Shown: positions 9,895-19,380, counted from the first letter of the stretch. The stretch: DNA of 64,000 bases from Ralstonia pickettii (GCF_001699815.1 NZ_MCGB01000061.1:248001-312000), one strand, 5' to 3'. Notes: generated by a model not told the origin, from the letters alone. A program made the numbers and translations.

Positions 9895-10787
9895 CGTACC
9901 GCGAATGCGTGCTCGAAGTGGCGCGTGACGACGCCGAAGCGTTGTCCGAAGCTCTGTTTGATCTTGGCGCGCTGTCGGTCTCGGTGGAAGATGCCGATGC
10001 CGACACGCCCGAAGAGCAACCGCTCTTTGGCGAGCCCGGCCACGAACCAACACGCCTGGCGTGGAACCGCTCGCGCGTGGTTGCCCTGCTCGCCGAGGAT
10101 GCCGATCCGGCATTGTTGGTGGCAGCCGCAGCCAACGAGATCAACCTGTCGCCGCTGCCTGCGTACACCGTGCGCGAAGTCGAAGAGCAGGACTGGGTGC
10201 GCGTCACGCAATCGCAGTTCGAGCCCATCCATATTGGTGAGCACATCTGGGTCGTGCCGTCCTGGCACGACGCGCCAGAACCCGACGCCGTGGTGCTGGA
10301 ACTGGACCCGGGCCTGGCGTTCGGCACCGGCAGCCACCCGACCACGCGCCTGTGCATGGAATGGCTGGAGCAGCACGTGCACCCCGGTGAACGCACGCTG
10401 GACTACGGCTGCGGCTCGGGCATCCTGGCCATCGTCGCCAAGAAGCTGGGCGCCGGTGAAACCGTCGGTGTCGACATCGATCCCAACGCGGTGGAGGCTT
10501 CGCGCTACAACGCCGAACGCAACCACGTCGAAGCCACCTTCGCCCTGCCCGACGATGCGCCGGAAGGCACGTTCGATCTGGTCGTCGCCAACATCCTGTC
10601 GAACCCGCTCAAGCTGATGGCAGCCATGCTCTGCGCGCGCGTGCGCCCGGGCGGCCGGCTGATTCTGTCGGGCGTGCTTGAGCGCCAGGCCGAAGAAGTC
10701 GCCGCTGCGTACGCCTCCACCATTCCGCTTACCGTGTGGCGTGCACGTGACGGCTGGGTCTGCCTGCATGGTGTGAAGCCGACATAA
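9891..10787 (+). CDS. prmA: Ribosomal protein L11 methyltransferase PrmA
   Basis: 298 aa, starting at GTG 9891 inside the accC stop. The N-terminal substrate-recognition domain ([21 protein letters not shown]) is followed by the SAM-dependent methyltransferase domain with [15 protein letters not shown], motif [13 protein letters not shown], and post-motif [19 protein letters not shown] represents motif IV. The enzyme trimethylates several amino groups of ribosomal protein L11. Confidence 0.95.
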   Translation: MTYRECVLEVARDDAEALSEALFDLGALSVSVEDADADTPEEQPLFGEPGHEPTRLAWNRSRVVALLAEDADPALLVAAAANEINLSPLPAYTVREVEEQDWVRVTQSQFEPIHIGEHIWVVPSWHDAPEPDAVVLELDPGLAFGTGSHPTTRLCMEWLEQHVHPGERTLDYGCGSGILAIVAKKLGAGETVGVDIDPNAVEASRYNAERNHVEATFALPDDAPEGTFDLVVANILSNPLKLMAAMLCARVRPGGRLILSGVLERQAEEVAAAYASTIPLTVWRARDGWVCLHGVKPT

Positions 10788-10883
10788 TTTCATCGCATTG
10801 CGCGCCAGTGCCCCCTGCAAAGGTCGACGCTGGCGCCTCTGTCTGCAATACTCGCGCGGTCGGCTTTTTTCTCCTCGTCCCGC

Positions 10884-12344
10884 ATGGCAACTGCGCCACA
10901 AGCTGCGCCACGTTTGGCCGCCCGCTGCCCCAACTGTCAAACCGCATTCCGCGTTGTTGCCGATCAGCTTCGGCTGCGCGGCGGGCTGGTCCGTTGCGGC
11001 CGCTGCAATCACGTCTTCGATGGCCGCGATCACCTGATCGAGCTTGGCGCCCCGCCCGCGCCTGCAGCGCGGACCGCCGAAGCACCGCAGCCACAGCAAT
11101 CACCGGAACACGCTACTCGCATTGCGCCGCTCGCAACGCCCGCCGCCCCTGAACCGGAAACGCCCGCGGCACCGCCTGCCGCAGACGACGACCACGGCTT
11201 CGGCATGACGCTGATCTGGGAAGAAGACGTTCCCGAAGAAGGCGTCGCAGAAGTGCATCTGGGGGAAGTTGAAGGCGCAACACCCGCGCCCGACGTGCAA
11301 TCGACCGCACCCGACACGCGTCCGCTGCCGGACGAAGCGCCAATCGAGCGCGCTGCCGAGCCTGCCGCCGAACCCGCGCAGCAGGCACCTCAACCGGAAC
11401 CGCCCGCGGCGGCCGCCACGCCCGCCGATCCGTTCCACGGCCTGCCTCCCATCCGCGACCTTGACGACGAGGAAGACGCGTTCGCGGCCGCCATACCCAA
11501 GCAGCCGTCGGCCGACTTGCCGGTTGAGCTTGCCGTCTCGCCCACAGCGGTTCCGGTAGCGACAGCGTCCGCGTCCGCGTCCGCGTCGGGAGCCATCGCA
11601 TCACCAAAGCCCGAGGCGGAAAAGCACGATTCGGTCTGGATGCGCCACGAAACCGATCCGCACACGCTTTTTGCGCCGGTGCCGCGCCGCCATGGTCACG
11701 CACGTCGCACGCAAGCCGAGGCCGCCAGCCCGACGCCACAGCGCACGCTGACCGGCGCCCCGCGTCCGCGCAAGGTGCGGGGGCCGAACCACGGTGTCTC
11801 TGCCGCGACGCTGGATTTCTTGCGCGCCGCGCAAGCCCGCGACCAAACACGCAAAACGACGGGACGCCGCGCACTGGCGCGCGTTGCGATCGGCGTGCTG
11901 GCGGTGACGGCCGTGCTGCAACTGCTCTTCCTGGCCCGCGCCGAGATCGCGCGCCGCGTGCCCTCCACACGGCCGATGTTGGAGGCGATGTGCCAGCCGT
12001 TGCATTGCACGATTGCGCCACCGCGTGATCTCGATGCATTGCAGATCGAATCGTCACAACTGCAGCGGCAAGAAGGCGAAGCGTCCGACCAGTACGTGCT
12101 GACGGCGACATTGCGCAACCGCGCCGGCGGCCCCATCGCCCTGCCGGCCATCGAGTTGGTCACGACCGACTTGCAAGACCAGCTGCTGTCGCGCCGCGCA
12201 CTGTTGCCTACCGACTACCTGAACCCGACCGACAGTGCATACGGCAAGTCAGGGCTGCCCGCCCGCGCCGAACTACCGATTCGGGTACGATTCCAGTCAC
12301 AGCGCCCGACGGCCAATTACCGGGTCCTGATTTTTTACCCCTGA
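10884..12344 (+). CDS. Zinc-ribbon (MJ0042-type) and DUF3426-domain membrane protein
   Basis: 486 aa. The N-terminus has a CPNCQTAFRV ... VRCGRCNHVFDG zinc ribbon (two CxxC pairs, about residues 20-48) of the MJ0042 finger type. A long acidic Pro/Ala/Glu linker follows, then one transmembrane helix at about 330-350 (RVAIGVLAVTAVLQLLFL) and a C-terminal DUF3426 beta-rich periplasmic domain (QYVLTATLRNRAGGPIALPAIEL). The family sits after accBC-prmA in many beta-proteobacteria; its role is unknown. A short in-frame hexamer tandem repeat at about 11566-11590 encodes alternating Ala-Ser. Confidence 0.85.
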   Translation: MATAPQAAPRLAARCPNCQTAFRVVADQLRLRGGLVRCGRCNHVFDGRDHLIELGAPPAPAARTAEAPQPQQSPEHATRIAPLATPAAPEPETPAAPPAADDDHGFGMTLIWEEDVPEEGVAEVHLGEVEGATPAPDVQSTAPDTRPLPDEAPIERAAEPAAEPAQQAPQPEPPAAAATPADPFHGLPPIRDLDDEEDAFAAAIPKQPSADLPVELAVSPTAVPVATASASASASGAIASPKPEAEKHDSVWMRHETDPHTLFAPVPRRHGHARRTQAEAASPTPQRTLTGAPRPRKVRGPNHGVSAATLDFLRAAQARDQTRKTTGRRALARVAIGVLAVTAVLQLLFLARAEIARRVPSTRPMLEAMCQPLHCTIAPPRDLDALQIESSQLQRQEGEASDQYVLTATLRNRAGGPIALPAIELVTTDLQDQLLSRRALLPTDYLNPTDSAYGKSGLPARAELPIRVRFQSQRPTANYRVLIFYP

Positions 12345-12361
12345 ATTTTCACCCCTGGCGT

Positions 12362-12460
12362 AGAGCCGCTAACAAGACCCTCCTGGCCGGGCATGCCGAC
12401 GCAGACAGTGCAAGCGGTACGGCAAGGAGGCGACGCCAGGCGGGTTCTGTTAGCGGCTCT
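12362..12460. repeat. Long imperfect inverted repeat upstream of tpx
   Basis: Arms at 12362-12387 and 12435-12460 are near reverse complements over 26 bases, both ending in AGAGCCGCTAACA-type sequence. They enclose a 47-base GC-rich loop. The structure lies between the stop of the DUF3426 gene and the tpx ribosome-binding site. It could be a dispersed REP-like palindrome or a structured leader. It lacks a T run, so it is a poor intrinsic terminator. Confidence 0.55.
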
Positions 12461-12494
12461 TCCCCCAACACGTATCAAAGGAAGGAGTAACACC

Positions 12495-12995
12495 ATGGCA
12501 AACGTGACCCTTGGCGGCAACCCGATCGAAGTCGGCGGCCAATTCCCGACCGCAGGCTCGAAGGCCCCGGCATTCACGCTGGTCGGCGCAGACCTGAAAG
12601 ACGTGTCGCTCGCTGACTTTGCCGGCAAGCGCAAGGTCCTGAACATCGTGCCGAGCCTGGACACCCCGGTGTGCGCCACCTCCACGCGCAAGTTCAACGA
12701 AGCCGCTGCCAAGCTGGACAACACGGTCGTGCTGTCCATCTCTGCCGACCTGCCGTTCGCAGCCGGCCGCTTCTGCACCACCGAGGGCATCGCGAATGTG
12801 AAGCCGCTGTCGACCTTCCGCGACAAGGGTTTCAAGCAAGCCTACGGCGTCGACATCACGTCGGGCCCGCTGGCTGGCGTGACCGCCCGCGCCGTGGTCG
12901 TGCTCGACGCCGACGACACCGTCATGTACTCGCAACTCGTGCCCGAGATCAAGGACGAGCCGAACTACGACGCGGCCCTGTCTGCGCTGAAGTAA
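12495..12995 (+). CDS. tpx: Thiol peroxidase (Tpx, atypical 2-Cys peroxiredoxin)
   Basis: 166 aa from ATG 12495, chosen because GGAAGGAG lies just upstream and [16 protein letters not shown] is the family start. The peroxidatic Cys60 lies in [15 protein letters not shown] and the resolving Cys94 in GRFCTTEGI. Tpx reduces hydroperoxides with electrons from thioredoxin. It is a single gene preceded by the long inverted repeat. Confidence 0.95.
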   Translation: MANVTLGGNPIEVGGQFPTAGSKAPAFTLVGADLKDVSLADFAGKRKVLNIVPSLDTPVCATSTRKFNEAAAKLDNTVVLSISADLPFAAGRFCTTEGIANVKPLSTFRDKGFKQAYGVDITSGPLAGVTARAVVVLDADDTVMYSQLVPEIKDEPNYDAALSALK

Positions 12996-13040
12996 GCTGA
13001 ACTGATTGCATCGAGACCAGCTTCCGGTCTCTCGTTCATC

Positions 13041-13067
13041 ACACGGCCGTCCACTGGGCGGCCGTGT
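13041..13067 (+). other. Hairpins between tpx and the PfkB kinase gene
   Basis: A perfect 9-bp stem (ACACGGCCG/CGGCCGTGT, 9-base loop) ends 5 bases before the kinase ribosome-binding site. A smaller hairpin GAGACC/GGTCTC lies at 13013-13031. Neither has a good T run. They may terminate tpx weakly or occlude the kinase start. Confidence 0.4.
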
Positions 13068-13087
13068 CATATCTGGAGTGCTTCAAT

Positions 13088-14023
13088 ATGGCCAGCGTGA
13101 TCTGCGGCTCGATTGCCTACGACACCATCATGACGTTCGACGGACACTTCCGCGAACACATCCTGCCCGACAAGATCCACATCCTGAACGTTTCCTTCCT
13201 GGTGCCGACCATGCGCCGGGAGTTCGGTGGCTGCGCAGGCAACATCGCCTTCACGCTGAAGATGCTCGGCGGCGAGCCCATCATCATGGGCACGGTCGGC
13301 CAGGATGCCGGCCCGTATCTGGACTACCTGAAGAAGCTCGGTATCTCGACAGCGCATGTCACGGAGGTTCCGGACACGTTCACCGCGCAGGCGATGATCA
13401 CGACTGACCGCGACAACAACCAGATCACCGCGTTCCACCCCGGCGCGATGAGCCATTCCAGCATCAATTCGGTCAAGAATGCACTGCCGGCAAGGCTCGG
13501 CCTGGTGGGCCCCGACAGCCGCGAAGGCATGCTGCACCACGCCACCCAATTTGCTGAATCCGGCGTGCCTTTTATCTTCGATTTGGGCCAGGCAATGCCG
13601 CTGTTTGACGGCGCCGACCTCCGCCACTTCGTTGAACTCGCCAGCTACGTGGTGGTCAATGACTACGAAGCGCAGGTCATGCTGTCACGCACGGGCTACA
13701 GTGCGGCAGAACTTGCGCAGCGCGTCGAGGCGTACATCGTCACGCGCGGGGAAGAAGGGGCGGAGATTTACGCCGACGGCAAGCAGTACACTATTCCGGC
13801 CGTGCCGGCCGAACGTGTGGTCGACCCGACCGGTTGCGGCGACGCGTTCCGCGGCGGCCTGCTCTACGGCATCGAGAACGGCCTGGACTGGGACACCACC
13901 GGTCGACTCGCCAGCCTGATGGGCTCGCTCAAGATCGCTTGCCAGGGCCCGCAGAATCATGGCCTGCCCGTCGACGAGATTGCCCGGCGCTTCGAATCCG
14001 CTTTCGGGTACCGGTATCAATAA
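13088..14023 (+). CDS. PfkB-family carbohydrate/nucleoside kinase (adenosine-kinase-like)
   Basis: 311 aa from ATG 13088, with CTGGAG 8 bases upstream. An in-frame GTG at 13064 is less likely. The N-terminal substrate side reads EFGGCAGNIAFTLKMLGG, the PfkB signature 1 region. The C-terminal signature 2 is DPTGCGDAFRGG (about 246-257), with catalytic Asp252 in GCGDAF. The family phosphorylates sugars or nucleosides; beta-proteobacterial members like this are usually called adenosine-kinase-like, but the substrate cannot be fixed from sequence. Confidence 0.88.
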   Translation: MASVICGSIAYDTIMTFDGHFREHILPDKIHILNVSFLVPTMRREFGGCAGNIAFTLKMLGGEPIIMGTVGQDAGPYLDYLKKLGISTAHVTEVPDTFTAQAMITTDRDNNQITAFHPGAMSHSSINSVKNALPARLGLVGPDSREGMLHHATQFAESGVPFIFDLGQAMPLFDGADLRHFVELASYVVVNDYEAQVMLSRTGYSAAELAQRVEAYIVTRGEEGAEIYADGKQYTIPAVPAERVVDPTGCGDAFRGGLLYGIENGLDWDTTGRLASLMGSLKIACQGPQNHGLPVDEIARRFESAFGYRYQ

Positions 14024-14032
14024 GGAATAGAC

Positions 14033-14500
14033 ATGAAACCCATCTATCGCATCGGCGCCGCGACTCTGCTGGTCGCCGTCCTTGGCCTGCAAGGCTGCGC
14101 CATGGGCACCAATTCCAACAGCGCCTACTCCTCTGGTCAGGCGCAGCGCGAGCAGACCGTGCGCTTCGGTACGGTAGATTCCGTGCGCAATGTCGTGATC
14201 GACCGTGAGCAGACCGGCGTTGGCACGATTGCCGGCGGCGCGATTGGCGGCATCGGTTCGGCTGCGGCCATCGGGCGCGGCAACGGCTCGGTTGCGGCGG
14301 GTGTGCTCGGTGCGATTCTCGGCGGCGTCGCAGGCAGCGCGCTCGAAGGTCAGATGAACAAGCGGCCGGGCCTGGAAATCACCGTCAAGCTCGACAACGG
14401 TGAGTACCGCGCCATCACGCAAGACGCGGACGAGGCGTTCCGCCCTGGCGAGCGCGTGCGCCTGCTGTCATCGGGCGGCGTGACGCGCGTCACGCATTGA
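14033..14500 (+). CDS. Glycine-zipper outer-membrane lipoprotein (SlyB/PcpY-like)
   Basis: 155 aa. The signal peptide ends in lipobox VLGLQGC (Cys about 23). The mature part has a 2TM glycine-zipper (GTIAGGAIGGIGSAAAIG ... AAGVLGAILGGVAGSALEG), followed by a C-terminal beta region EITVKLDNGEYRAI with DEAFRPGERVRLLS. This is the SlyB/17-kDa-antigen architecture. It lies nine bases after the kinase gene, so the two are probably cotranscribed, and it is followed by a strong terminator. Confidence 0.88.
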   Translation: MKPIYRIGAATLLVAVLGLQGCAMGTNSNSAYSSGQAQREQTVRFGTVDSVRNVVIDREQTGVGTIAGGAIGGIGSAAAIGRGNGSVAAGVLGAILGGVAGSALEGQMNKRPGLEITVKLDNGEYRAITQDADEAFRPGERVRLLSSGGVTRVTH

Positions 14501-14542
14501 TCGAGAACGCTCGGCCGATAGACCGAGGGGTTCATCGGAAAC

Positions 14543-14575
14543 ACCGCATCGGCTTCGTGCCGGTGCGGTTTTTTT
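14543..14575 (+). terminator. Rho-independent terminator after the lipoprotein gene
   Basis: An 11-bp stem ACCGCATCGGC/GCCGGTGCGGT with one wobble pair and a TTCGT-containing loop is followed immediately by a run of T residues, 43 bases after the lipoprotein stop. Confidence 0.85.
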
Positions 14576-14613
14576 ATGCCCGAGAGAAACGTATGTGCGA
14601 CGCTTGCGCCAAG

Positions 14614-14647
14614 AAAAAGCCCGCCGGGCGTGAGCCGATCGGCGGGC
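14614..14647 (-). terminator. Rho-independent terminator of the histone H1-like gene
   Basis: Read on the minus strand, an 8-bp stem GCCCGCCG/CGGCGGGC is followed by TTTTT. It lies about 105 bases beyond the histone-like stop codon and faces the lipoprotein terminator. Confidence 0.7.
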
Positions 14648-14752
14648 GGTGCAAGACACCAAGGTCTTGCGGACCGGATACGCAGTATCCGATCAGGTGG
14701 GCGCGACGTGCGCGCCGCTGTGGCCCCGGAGGATCACCGTCGTAAGAATGAC

Positions 14753-14989
14753 TTACGGACGGTTGCCGGTCGGGAACGGCCATGCCGCAGCCGGGTTCAG
14801 CGCGGTCTTGGCAGCGGGTGCAGCAGGTGCAGCGGCCGGAGCAGCAGCGGGCTTGGCGACAGCCTTCTTGGCCGGAGCCTTCTTCGCAGCCTTCTTTGCA
14901 GCAGCCTTCTTGGCGGCCGGAGCCTTCTTTGCAGCGGCCTTCTTGGCCGGGGCCTTGGCGGCCGGTTTCTTCTTAGCAGCAGTTGCCAT
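14753..14989 (-). CDS. Histone H1-like Ala/Lys/Pro-rich DNA-binding protein
   Basis: 78 aa from ATG 14989 (AAGGAG just upstream). After MATAAKKK the sequence is almost entirely Ala-Lys-Pro repeats (KKAAAKKAPA type), then an Ala/Pro stretch and a short C-terminus TALNPAAAWPFPTGNRP. It matches the small H1-like nucleoid proteins of Ralstonia, Bordetella and related bacteria, which bind DNA non-specifically through lysine-rich tails. Repeat number in such genes often varies between strains. Confidence 0.88.
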   Translation of the reverse strand: MATAAKKKPAAKAPAKKAAAKKAPAAKKAAAKKAAKKAPAKKAVAKPAAAPAAAPAAPAAKTALNPAAAWPFPTGNRP

Positions 14990-16732
14990 GGGAAACTCCT
15001 TCAAGATTGGGTATCGAACTATCGAGATTGAGCAACCCGACCGGCCCGATCCCACGATGCATTGGCACCGCCAGACCAACCGAGCGAGCGATTCATCGGC
15101 GCGCCACCAGACAGCAGTCGCACGCTAATGAATTCGGTAGGAAGATCTGCGACTTGCGCGGCGGACACACGCAGCAAGTTGCACGCCCCGGTCGCGCGCA
15201 CGAGCGCAACCGTAGTCGGCCAGACAGGACACATCCGGCGAGTCTTCATCAATTGAGAGGACCGGGGCATCGTGGCCACACCGGTCGAAATTTGATCTTG
15301 CGCGAATCGCTGCGTGGACCACAAAGCCGCTTGCAGCGTGACTTTGCGGACAGCGAAAAACTGGAGAGCGCGCGTTTTCTTTTGGGGGTAGTACGCCCAT
15401 CCCGACGGGGGGATCGCAGAGACGGCACCGAGTTCAAACAGCCCTGTCGGCGTGGCGTGCATCAAAGTGGTTACGCTCCTCGACTACCTTTCACTTGCCG
15501 CTTGGAACTTCATCGTCGTTGATCGCGCGAAGGTTCCTTGCATCGAAGTCAACGTCTTGTCAAGGCGAATCATAATTCGTTTGTGCGGTGATGTTAAGAG
15601 ATTTATGCAAAAAGCGCGGTGAGTTTTGGTGAAGGATTGCGCTGCGTCTGTGCGTCGCTGCGATTCGCATCGCGCATGCGTGCAGATCGCTCTCGCGAAC
15701 GCGCATTTTCTTGCGTCGTGACACCACGTTACGGCGTTGCTCCACGTTGACACATGCATCCCGCAAACCCAGTGATCATGCCGGTTTACAGCAACACGCG
15801 ATGTCGTGTGGATGTACATCGTGAACACGTGCATGCACCTCGCGCGCGTTCGGTATCGTCGCGTGCGTCGACGTGCGCGCTGCGCGATGCGTGTCGAAAA
15901 AACCGATGCGTAGATGCGACAACGCACGCGAATTTTTCGCGCTCGACACGTCGATACGCATGCAATCGAAGCGATCGACGCGCGCTTATCGACGTGTTGA
16001 GCGTGTCGACAACGCCGCTGACACGCATCTCGACCACCGTCGATGCGCGCTGCGCGAAGTCGATGCGATTGCGATGGTCACCAGCGTGCATGCAGGTGCC
16101 GCAAATCGCGTGCCGCGCATCCGATGGGCGAGGTGGCGACGATATGGCCAACGCATCGATGCATGCGTGAGCGCGAATCGCATCGACGCGTCCGATACAG
16201 ATATCGATGCGTGCGACACCGGCGCCCAGGCGTGATGATGGCGAACTGCGGGCGAGCACGACCGCGCAACCGCGACATGCGCTGTGTGAAAACCGATCGC
16301 CGATCGCGGGAAAACCCTGCTCAGCAACCGCTGAAAAGTTCACGCAACAGCGTTTGAAACGACGCTGTTTTACGACGATAGAAGGATTGTTCTACGGCAA
16401 TCCGCAGGCCATTTTTGCTGCGATCTTATCGCCCGAAGAATGGCTTGCAGTCAAGTTTCATTCTGAATTGAGTTCCTAAATTGCTGCAACTGCATATTTG
16501 GGTGTCAGGTTGCCGCTGATTGTCACGCCATTCGGTTTCACTTCACGATCCGCTCACCACATCAGCACGGCATCGATCGCGCGATATGGCACGGGCCTGC
16601 GCGTGGCACGTGAGAAGACAGGGAGGTCGTCGCCAACCCCACACGCCTGGCGACGACAAACCCGATGAGCAAAGAGCGCAAGACAGAAGGGGTCCAACAC
16701 AAGCGTTCTGTTTTGAGTCGTGGAGGCACAAG
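14990..16732. other. Gene-poor interval with unusual word composition
   Basis: No frame here has convincing similarity. The first 500 bases are ordinary GC-rich sequence with weak open frames. From about 15640 to 16260 the DNA is built largely of short words such as GCATGC, TCGA, CGATCG and GATGCG, so it has many small palindromes and long spurious open frames on both strands. From about 16330 to 16500 it becomes AT-richer, and the last part holds the leader of the next lipoprotein gene. Confidence 0.5.
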
Positions 16733-17542
16733 ATGCGCGATCGAGCGTTCTTGTCAAAATCGAATCCGCCGAAGCGCGGAGTGGTCCTGCAGTGCGTGCT
16801 GGCGACGGCATCGCTCGCCATGTTGGCCGGTTGCGCGAATTCGGGCAGCGGCGACATGGGTACGTCGCTTGGCGGCGGCAGCGATTCGCAGTCCAAGCCG
16901 GCGATCGCGGCATCGACGTCGCCGACGTGGTCGAACGGCAACAGCAGCAATGCAACGGGTAGCACCGGATCGACCGGCAGCACGCCCATCGCGACGCTGA
17001 CCGGCCCGGTCGAGCAGGTGACGACCACCACCATCACCGCCATCGTGCCGCTCACGAGCACGCTGACTTCCACCACGCAAACGCTGGGTGCGGCCACCGG
17101 CCTTGGTGCGCCGGTGAGCAACGTGTTGTCGACGTTGGGCAGTGCGCTCGGCAGCGAGGGCAGCACGATCAAGACGGCCGGCAAGGGCGATGCGCTGGTG
17201 TCGACGCTGGGCAATACGGTCAGCGCGCTTGGCTCGCTCACCAGCGGGTTGTCGACGATGGTCGCACCGGCGGCGCCGTCTGCATCGGGCGGTGCATCGG
17301 GCGGTGCGTTGGGTGGTGCGTTGCCCGGTGCGCTCGGCGGTGCGCTGGCGCCCGTTACGACGGCAGTCGGTTCGCTGACAGCGGGGTTGCCAGGCATCAG
17401 TGCGCTTGGCTCGGTTGGCACAGCCGGCGGTGGCGGCACGGCCGCGACGGGTCCGCTGGGCGGATTGGGCAGCGTCGGCACAACGGTGGGCGGATTGGTT
17501 GGCGGTGTGCTGTCGGGTGTGACATCCGGCGCGCATCACTGA
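16733..17542 (+). CDS. Gly/Ala/Ser/Thr-rich surface lipoprotein, copy 1
   Basis: 269 aa from ATG 16733, with GTGGAGG upstream. The signal peptide ends in lipobox LAGC (VLATASLAMLAGCANS). The mature protein is low complexity: a Ser/Gly/Asn linker, a Thr/Val region VEQVTTTTITAIVPLT, then repeated VSTLG/SALGSLTSGL and Gly-rich stretches (GGALGGALPGALGGAL). It resembles the Ralstonia proteins annotated as collagen-like triple-helix repeat proteins, although no strict Gly-X-Y repeat is visible. It is paralogous to the next gene and is probably lipid-anchored in the outer membrane. Function unknown. Confidence 0.75.
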   Translation: MRDRAFLSKSNPPKRGVVLQCVLATASLAMLAGCANSGSGDMGTSLGGGSDSQSKPAIAASTSPTWSNGNSSNATGSTGSTGSTPIATLTGPVEQVTTTTITAIVPLTSTLTSTTQTLGAATGLGAPVSNVLSTLGSALGSEGSTIKTAGKGDALVSTLGNTVSALGSLTSGLSTMVAPAAPSASGGASGGALGGALPGALGGALAPVTTAVGSLTAGLPGISALGSVGTAGGGGTAATGPLGGLGSVGTTVGGLVGGVLSGVTSGAHH

Positions 17543-17674
17543 TCACTGCTCTGTAAAACTTTCTTTGCATTCGACGGCAAACGCAGGCGGATGCTACCCG
17601 CTGGACGCCAGATGCGCGTTCTTCTGACCCGGCGGTGACACGCGGTACGGGCCGCGCTTACAAGGAGACTCACC

Positions 17675-18787
17675 ATGAAAATTCAGAACCCGCTCCACAC
17701 TTCTTCTTCCACTTCGTTGTCCGCCGCTTCGGCGTCGCGCACGCTGCTGGCAGCGGCTGCAGTGGCCGTGCTGACGCTGGCCGGTTGTGCTTCGGGCGGC
17801 AACCCGAACGGCGATACGACGCCGTCATCGTCGGCCAACAACAATCCGGGCGCGGTGCCGGTCGGCAACGTTGCCAGCGGCGGCGGCAACGTCGTCACGC
17901 AGACGGGCAAGACCGTCAGCGACCTTGGCACGACGATCGGCACGGCGTCGGTACCCGTTATCGGCGGCACGGCGGCGCAGAAGGATCTGGGAGCGACGGT
18001 CACCTCCGCCGGCAACACGGTCCAGACGTTGGGCGCCGGTATCAGCAACGGGCTGGGCAAGATCGGCTCGACGCCCGACCCGGTCGGTACCACGGTGCAG
18101 AGTTCGGGTGATGTGATCCGCTCCGCCGGCGTGACGGTCGGCAACGCGGGGCAGACCGTCTCGGATCTGGGTGCCGCCGGCAGCCCGCTGGCGCCGCTGA
18201 ATCCGGTGACGTCGCCGGTGGGCAGCGGTGTGTCTGCGCTGGGTCAGGTGATGCAGGGTGCCGGCGGGCTCGTCACGATTGGCACGTCGAGCGGCCCGGT
18301 GCAGCAGATCACGCAGCAGACCAGCAACGCGATCGTGCCGTTGTCGTCGCAGGTCGCGCAGGGCACGCAGGCGGTCGGCAGCACGACGATGCTCGGCGGG
18401 CCGCTGGCCGGTGCGCTAAACACGGTTGGCGGTGGCCTTCAGAGCGCTGGCGCGCAAGTCGGCGCGGCCGGCGGCAACCCGCTCACGCGTGACGTGGGCG
18501 GTGTGGTCGGCGCCGCTGGCGGCACGGTGGCCAGCGCCGGCGGATTGATCAACGGCGGCAGCGGCGGCTCGGCGAATCCGTTGGCACCGATCACGGGCGC
18601 GCTCGGTGGCGGCCTCGGCGGCGGCAGCAATCCGCTGGCTCCGGTAACGAGCGCACTGACCGGCGCTGCCGGCAGCGGCAACCCGCTCGCCCCAATCACG
18701 AATGCGCTGGGTGGCGTCACGAACGCCGCCGGCGGCTCCGGCAGCAATCCGCTGTCACCCCTGACCGGTGCGTTGAGCGCGCATTGA
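17675..18787 (+). CDS. Gly/Ala/Ser/Thr-rich surface lipoprotein, copy 2
   Basis: 370 aa from ATG 17675 with AAGGAGA upstream. The signal peptide ends in lipobox LAGC (VLTLAGCASGG). The mature part repeats VSDLG(A/T)... and VQ(T/S)LG-type units. Near the C-terminus it has at least four SNPLAP(I/V)T(G/S/N)AL-type units (NPLAPITGALGG, NPLAPVTSALTG, NPLAPITNALGG, NPLSPLTGALSA). It shares composition and the QQ(I/V)TQQT..AIVPL segment with copy 1, indicating an old tandem duplication. Likely a secreted or surface structural protein of unknown role. Confidence 0.75.
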   Translation: MKIQNPLHTSSSTSLSAASASRTLLAAAAVAVLTLAGCASGGNPNGDTTPSSSANNNPGAVPVGNVASGGGNVVTQTGKTVSDLGTTIGTASVPVIGGTAAQKDLGATVTSAGNTVQTLGAGISNGLGKIGSTPDPVGTTVQSSGDVIRSAGVTVGNAGQTVSDLGAAGSPLAPLNPVTSPVGSGVSALGQVMQGAGGLVTIGTSSGPVQQITQQTSNAIVPLSSQVAQGTQAVGSTTMLGGPLAGALNTVGGGLQSAGAQVGAAGGNPLTRDVGGVVGAAGGTVASAGGLINGGSGGSANPLAPITGALGGGLGGGSNPLAPVTSALTGAAGSGNPLAPITNALGGVTNAAGGSGSNPLSPLTGALSAH

Positions 18788-18853
18788 TCCCTGCGCCGAC
18801 ATCATCGATCAGCCCTCACCGATTTTTTTGACTGACAACAAGGAGACTCCACG

Positions 18854-19309
18854 ATGCAACATACCCCCTACGCTCTCGCGCGCCTGGCTGGCGCACTGGC
18901 CCTCGCTCTGGCAGCCGGCAGCGCCTTCGCGCAAGCCAGCCCCGCCGGCACCTGGAAGACCATCGACGACAACACGGGCAAACAGAAAGGCGAAGTGACG
19001 ATCGTCGATAACGGCGGCACGTTCACGGGCAAGGTCAGCAAGATCCTGGTGCCCGGCGACGAGAACAAGACCTGCACCAAGTGCACGGACGACCGCAAGG
19101 ACCAGCCGATCAAGGGCCTGACGATCCTGACGGGTCTGAAGCCGAACGGCAACAACAACTGGGATGGCGGCCAGATCCTGGACCCGGAAAACGGCAAGGT
19201 CTACAGCGCCAAGATGTCGCTGTCGGAAGACGGTCAGAAACTGAATGTGCGCGGCTTCCTGGGCATCAGCCTGCTGGGCCGTACGCAGACCTGGATTCGC
19301 GAGCAATGA
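18854..19309 (+). CDS. DUF2147-domain secreted protein
   Basis: 151 aa. A cleavable signal peptide (LAGALALALAAGSAFAQ, cleavage near 25) is followed by the DUF2147 beta-barrel-like domain starting SPAGTWKTIDDNTGKQKGEVTI. The domain has a CTKCTDDRKDQPIKGL segment and ends VRGFLGISLLGRTQTWIRE, matching the family. DUF2147 proteins are periplasmic or secreted with no proven function. The gene is preceded by AAGGAGA and followed by a strong terminator. Confidence 0.88.
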   Translation: MQHTPYALARLAGALALALAAGSAFAQASPAGTWKTIDDNTGKQKGEVTIVDNGGTFTGKVSKILVPGDENKTCTKCTDDRKDQPIKGLTILTGLKPNGNNNWDGGQILDPENGKVYSAKMSLSEDGQKLNVRGFLGISLLGRTQTWIREQ

Positions 19310-19380
19310 TCGCCCGCCGATAACGACACCTCCCAACGCGCGGCGGTGCCCCCTCCTTGCGGGTGGGGCGCCGTCTCTTC

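Noticed and set aside
15019-15465. 148-codon minus-strand open frame before the histone H1-like gene
   Set aside because: It starts only at TTG or an internal ATG, has no recognisable family, and overlaps other frames of similar length. Coding bias is not convincing.
15484-16500. Several long open frames on both strands within the word-biased interval
   Set aside because: They arise from low stop-codon frequency in repetitive GC-rich words. The proteins are Arg/His/Cys-rich with no domain signal.
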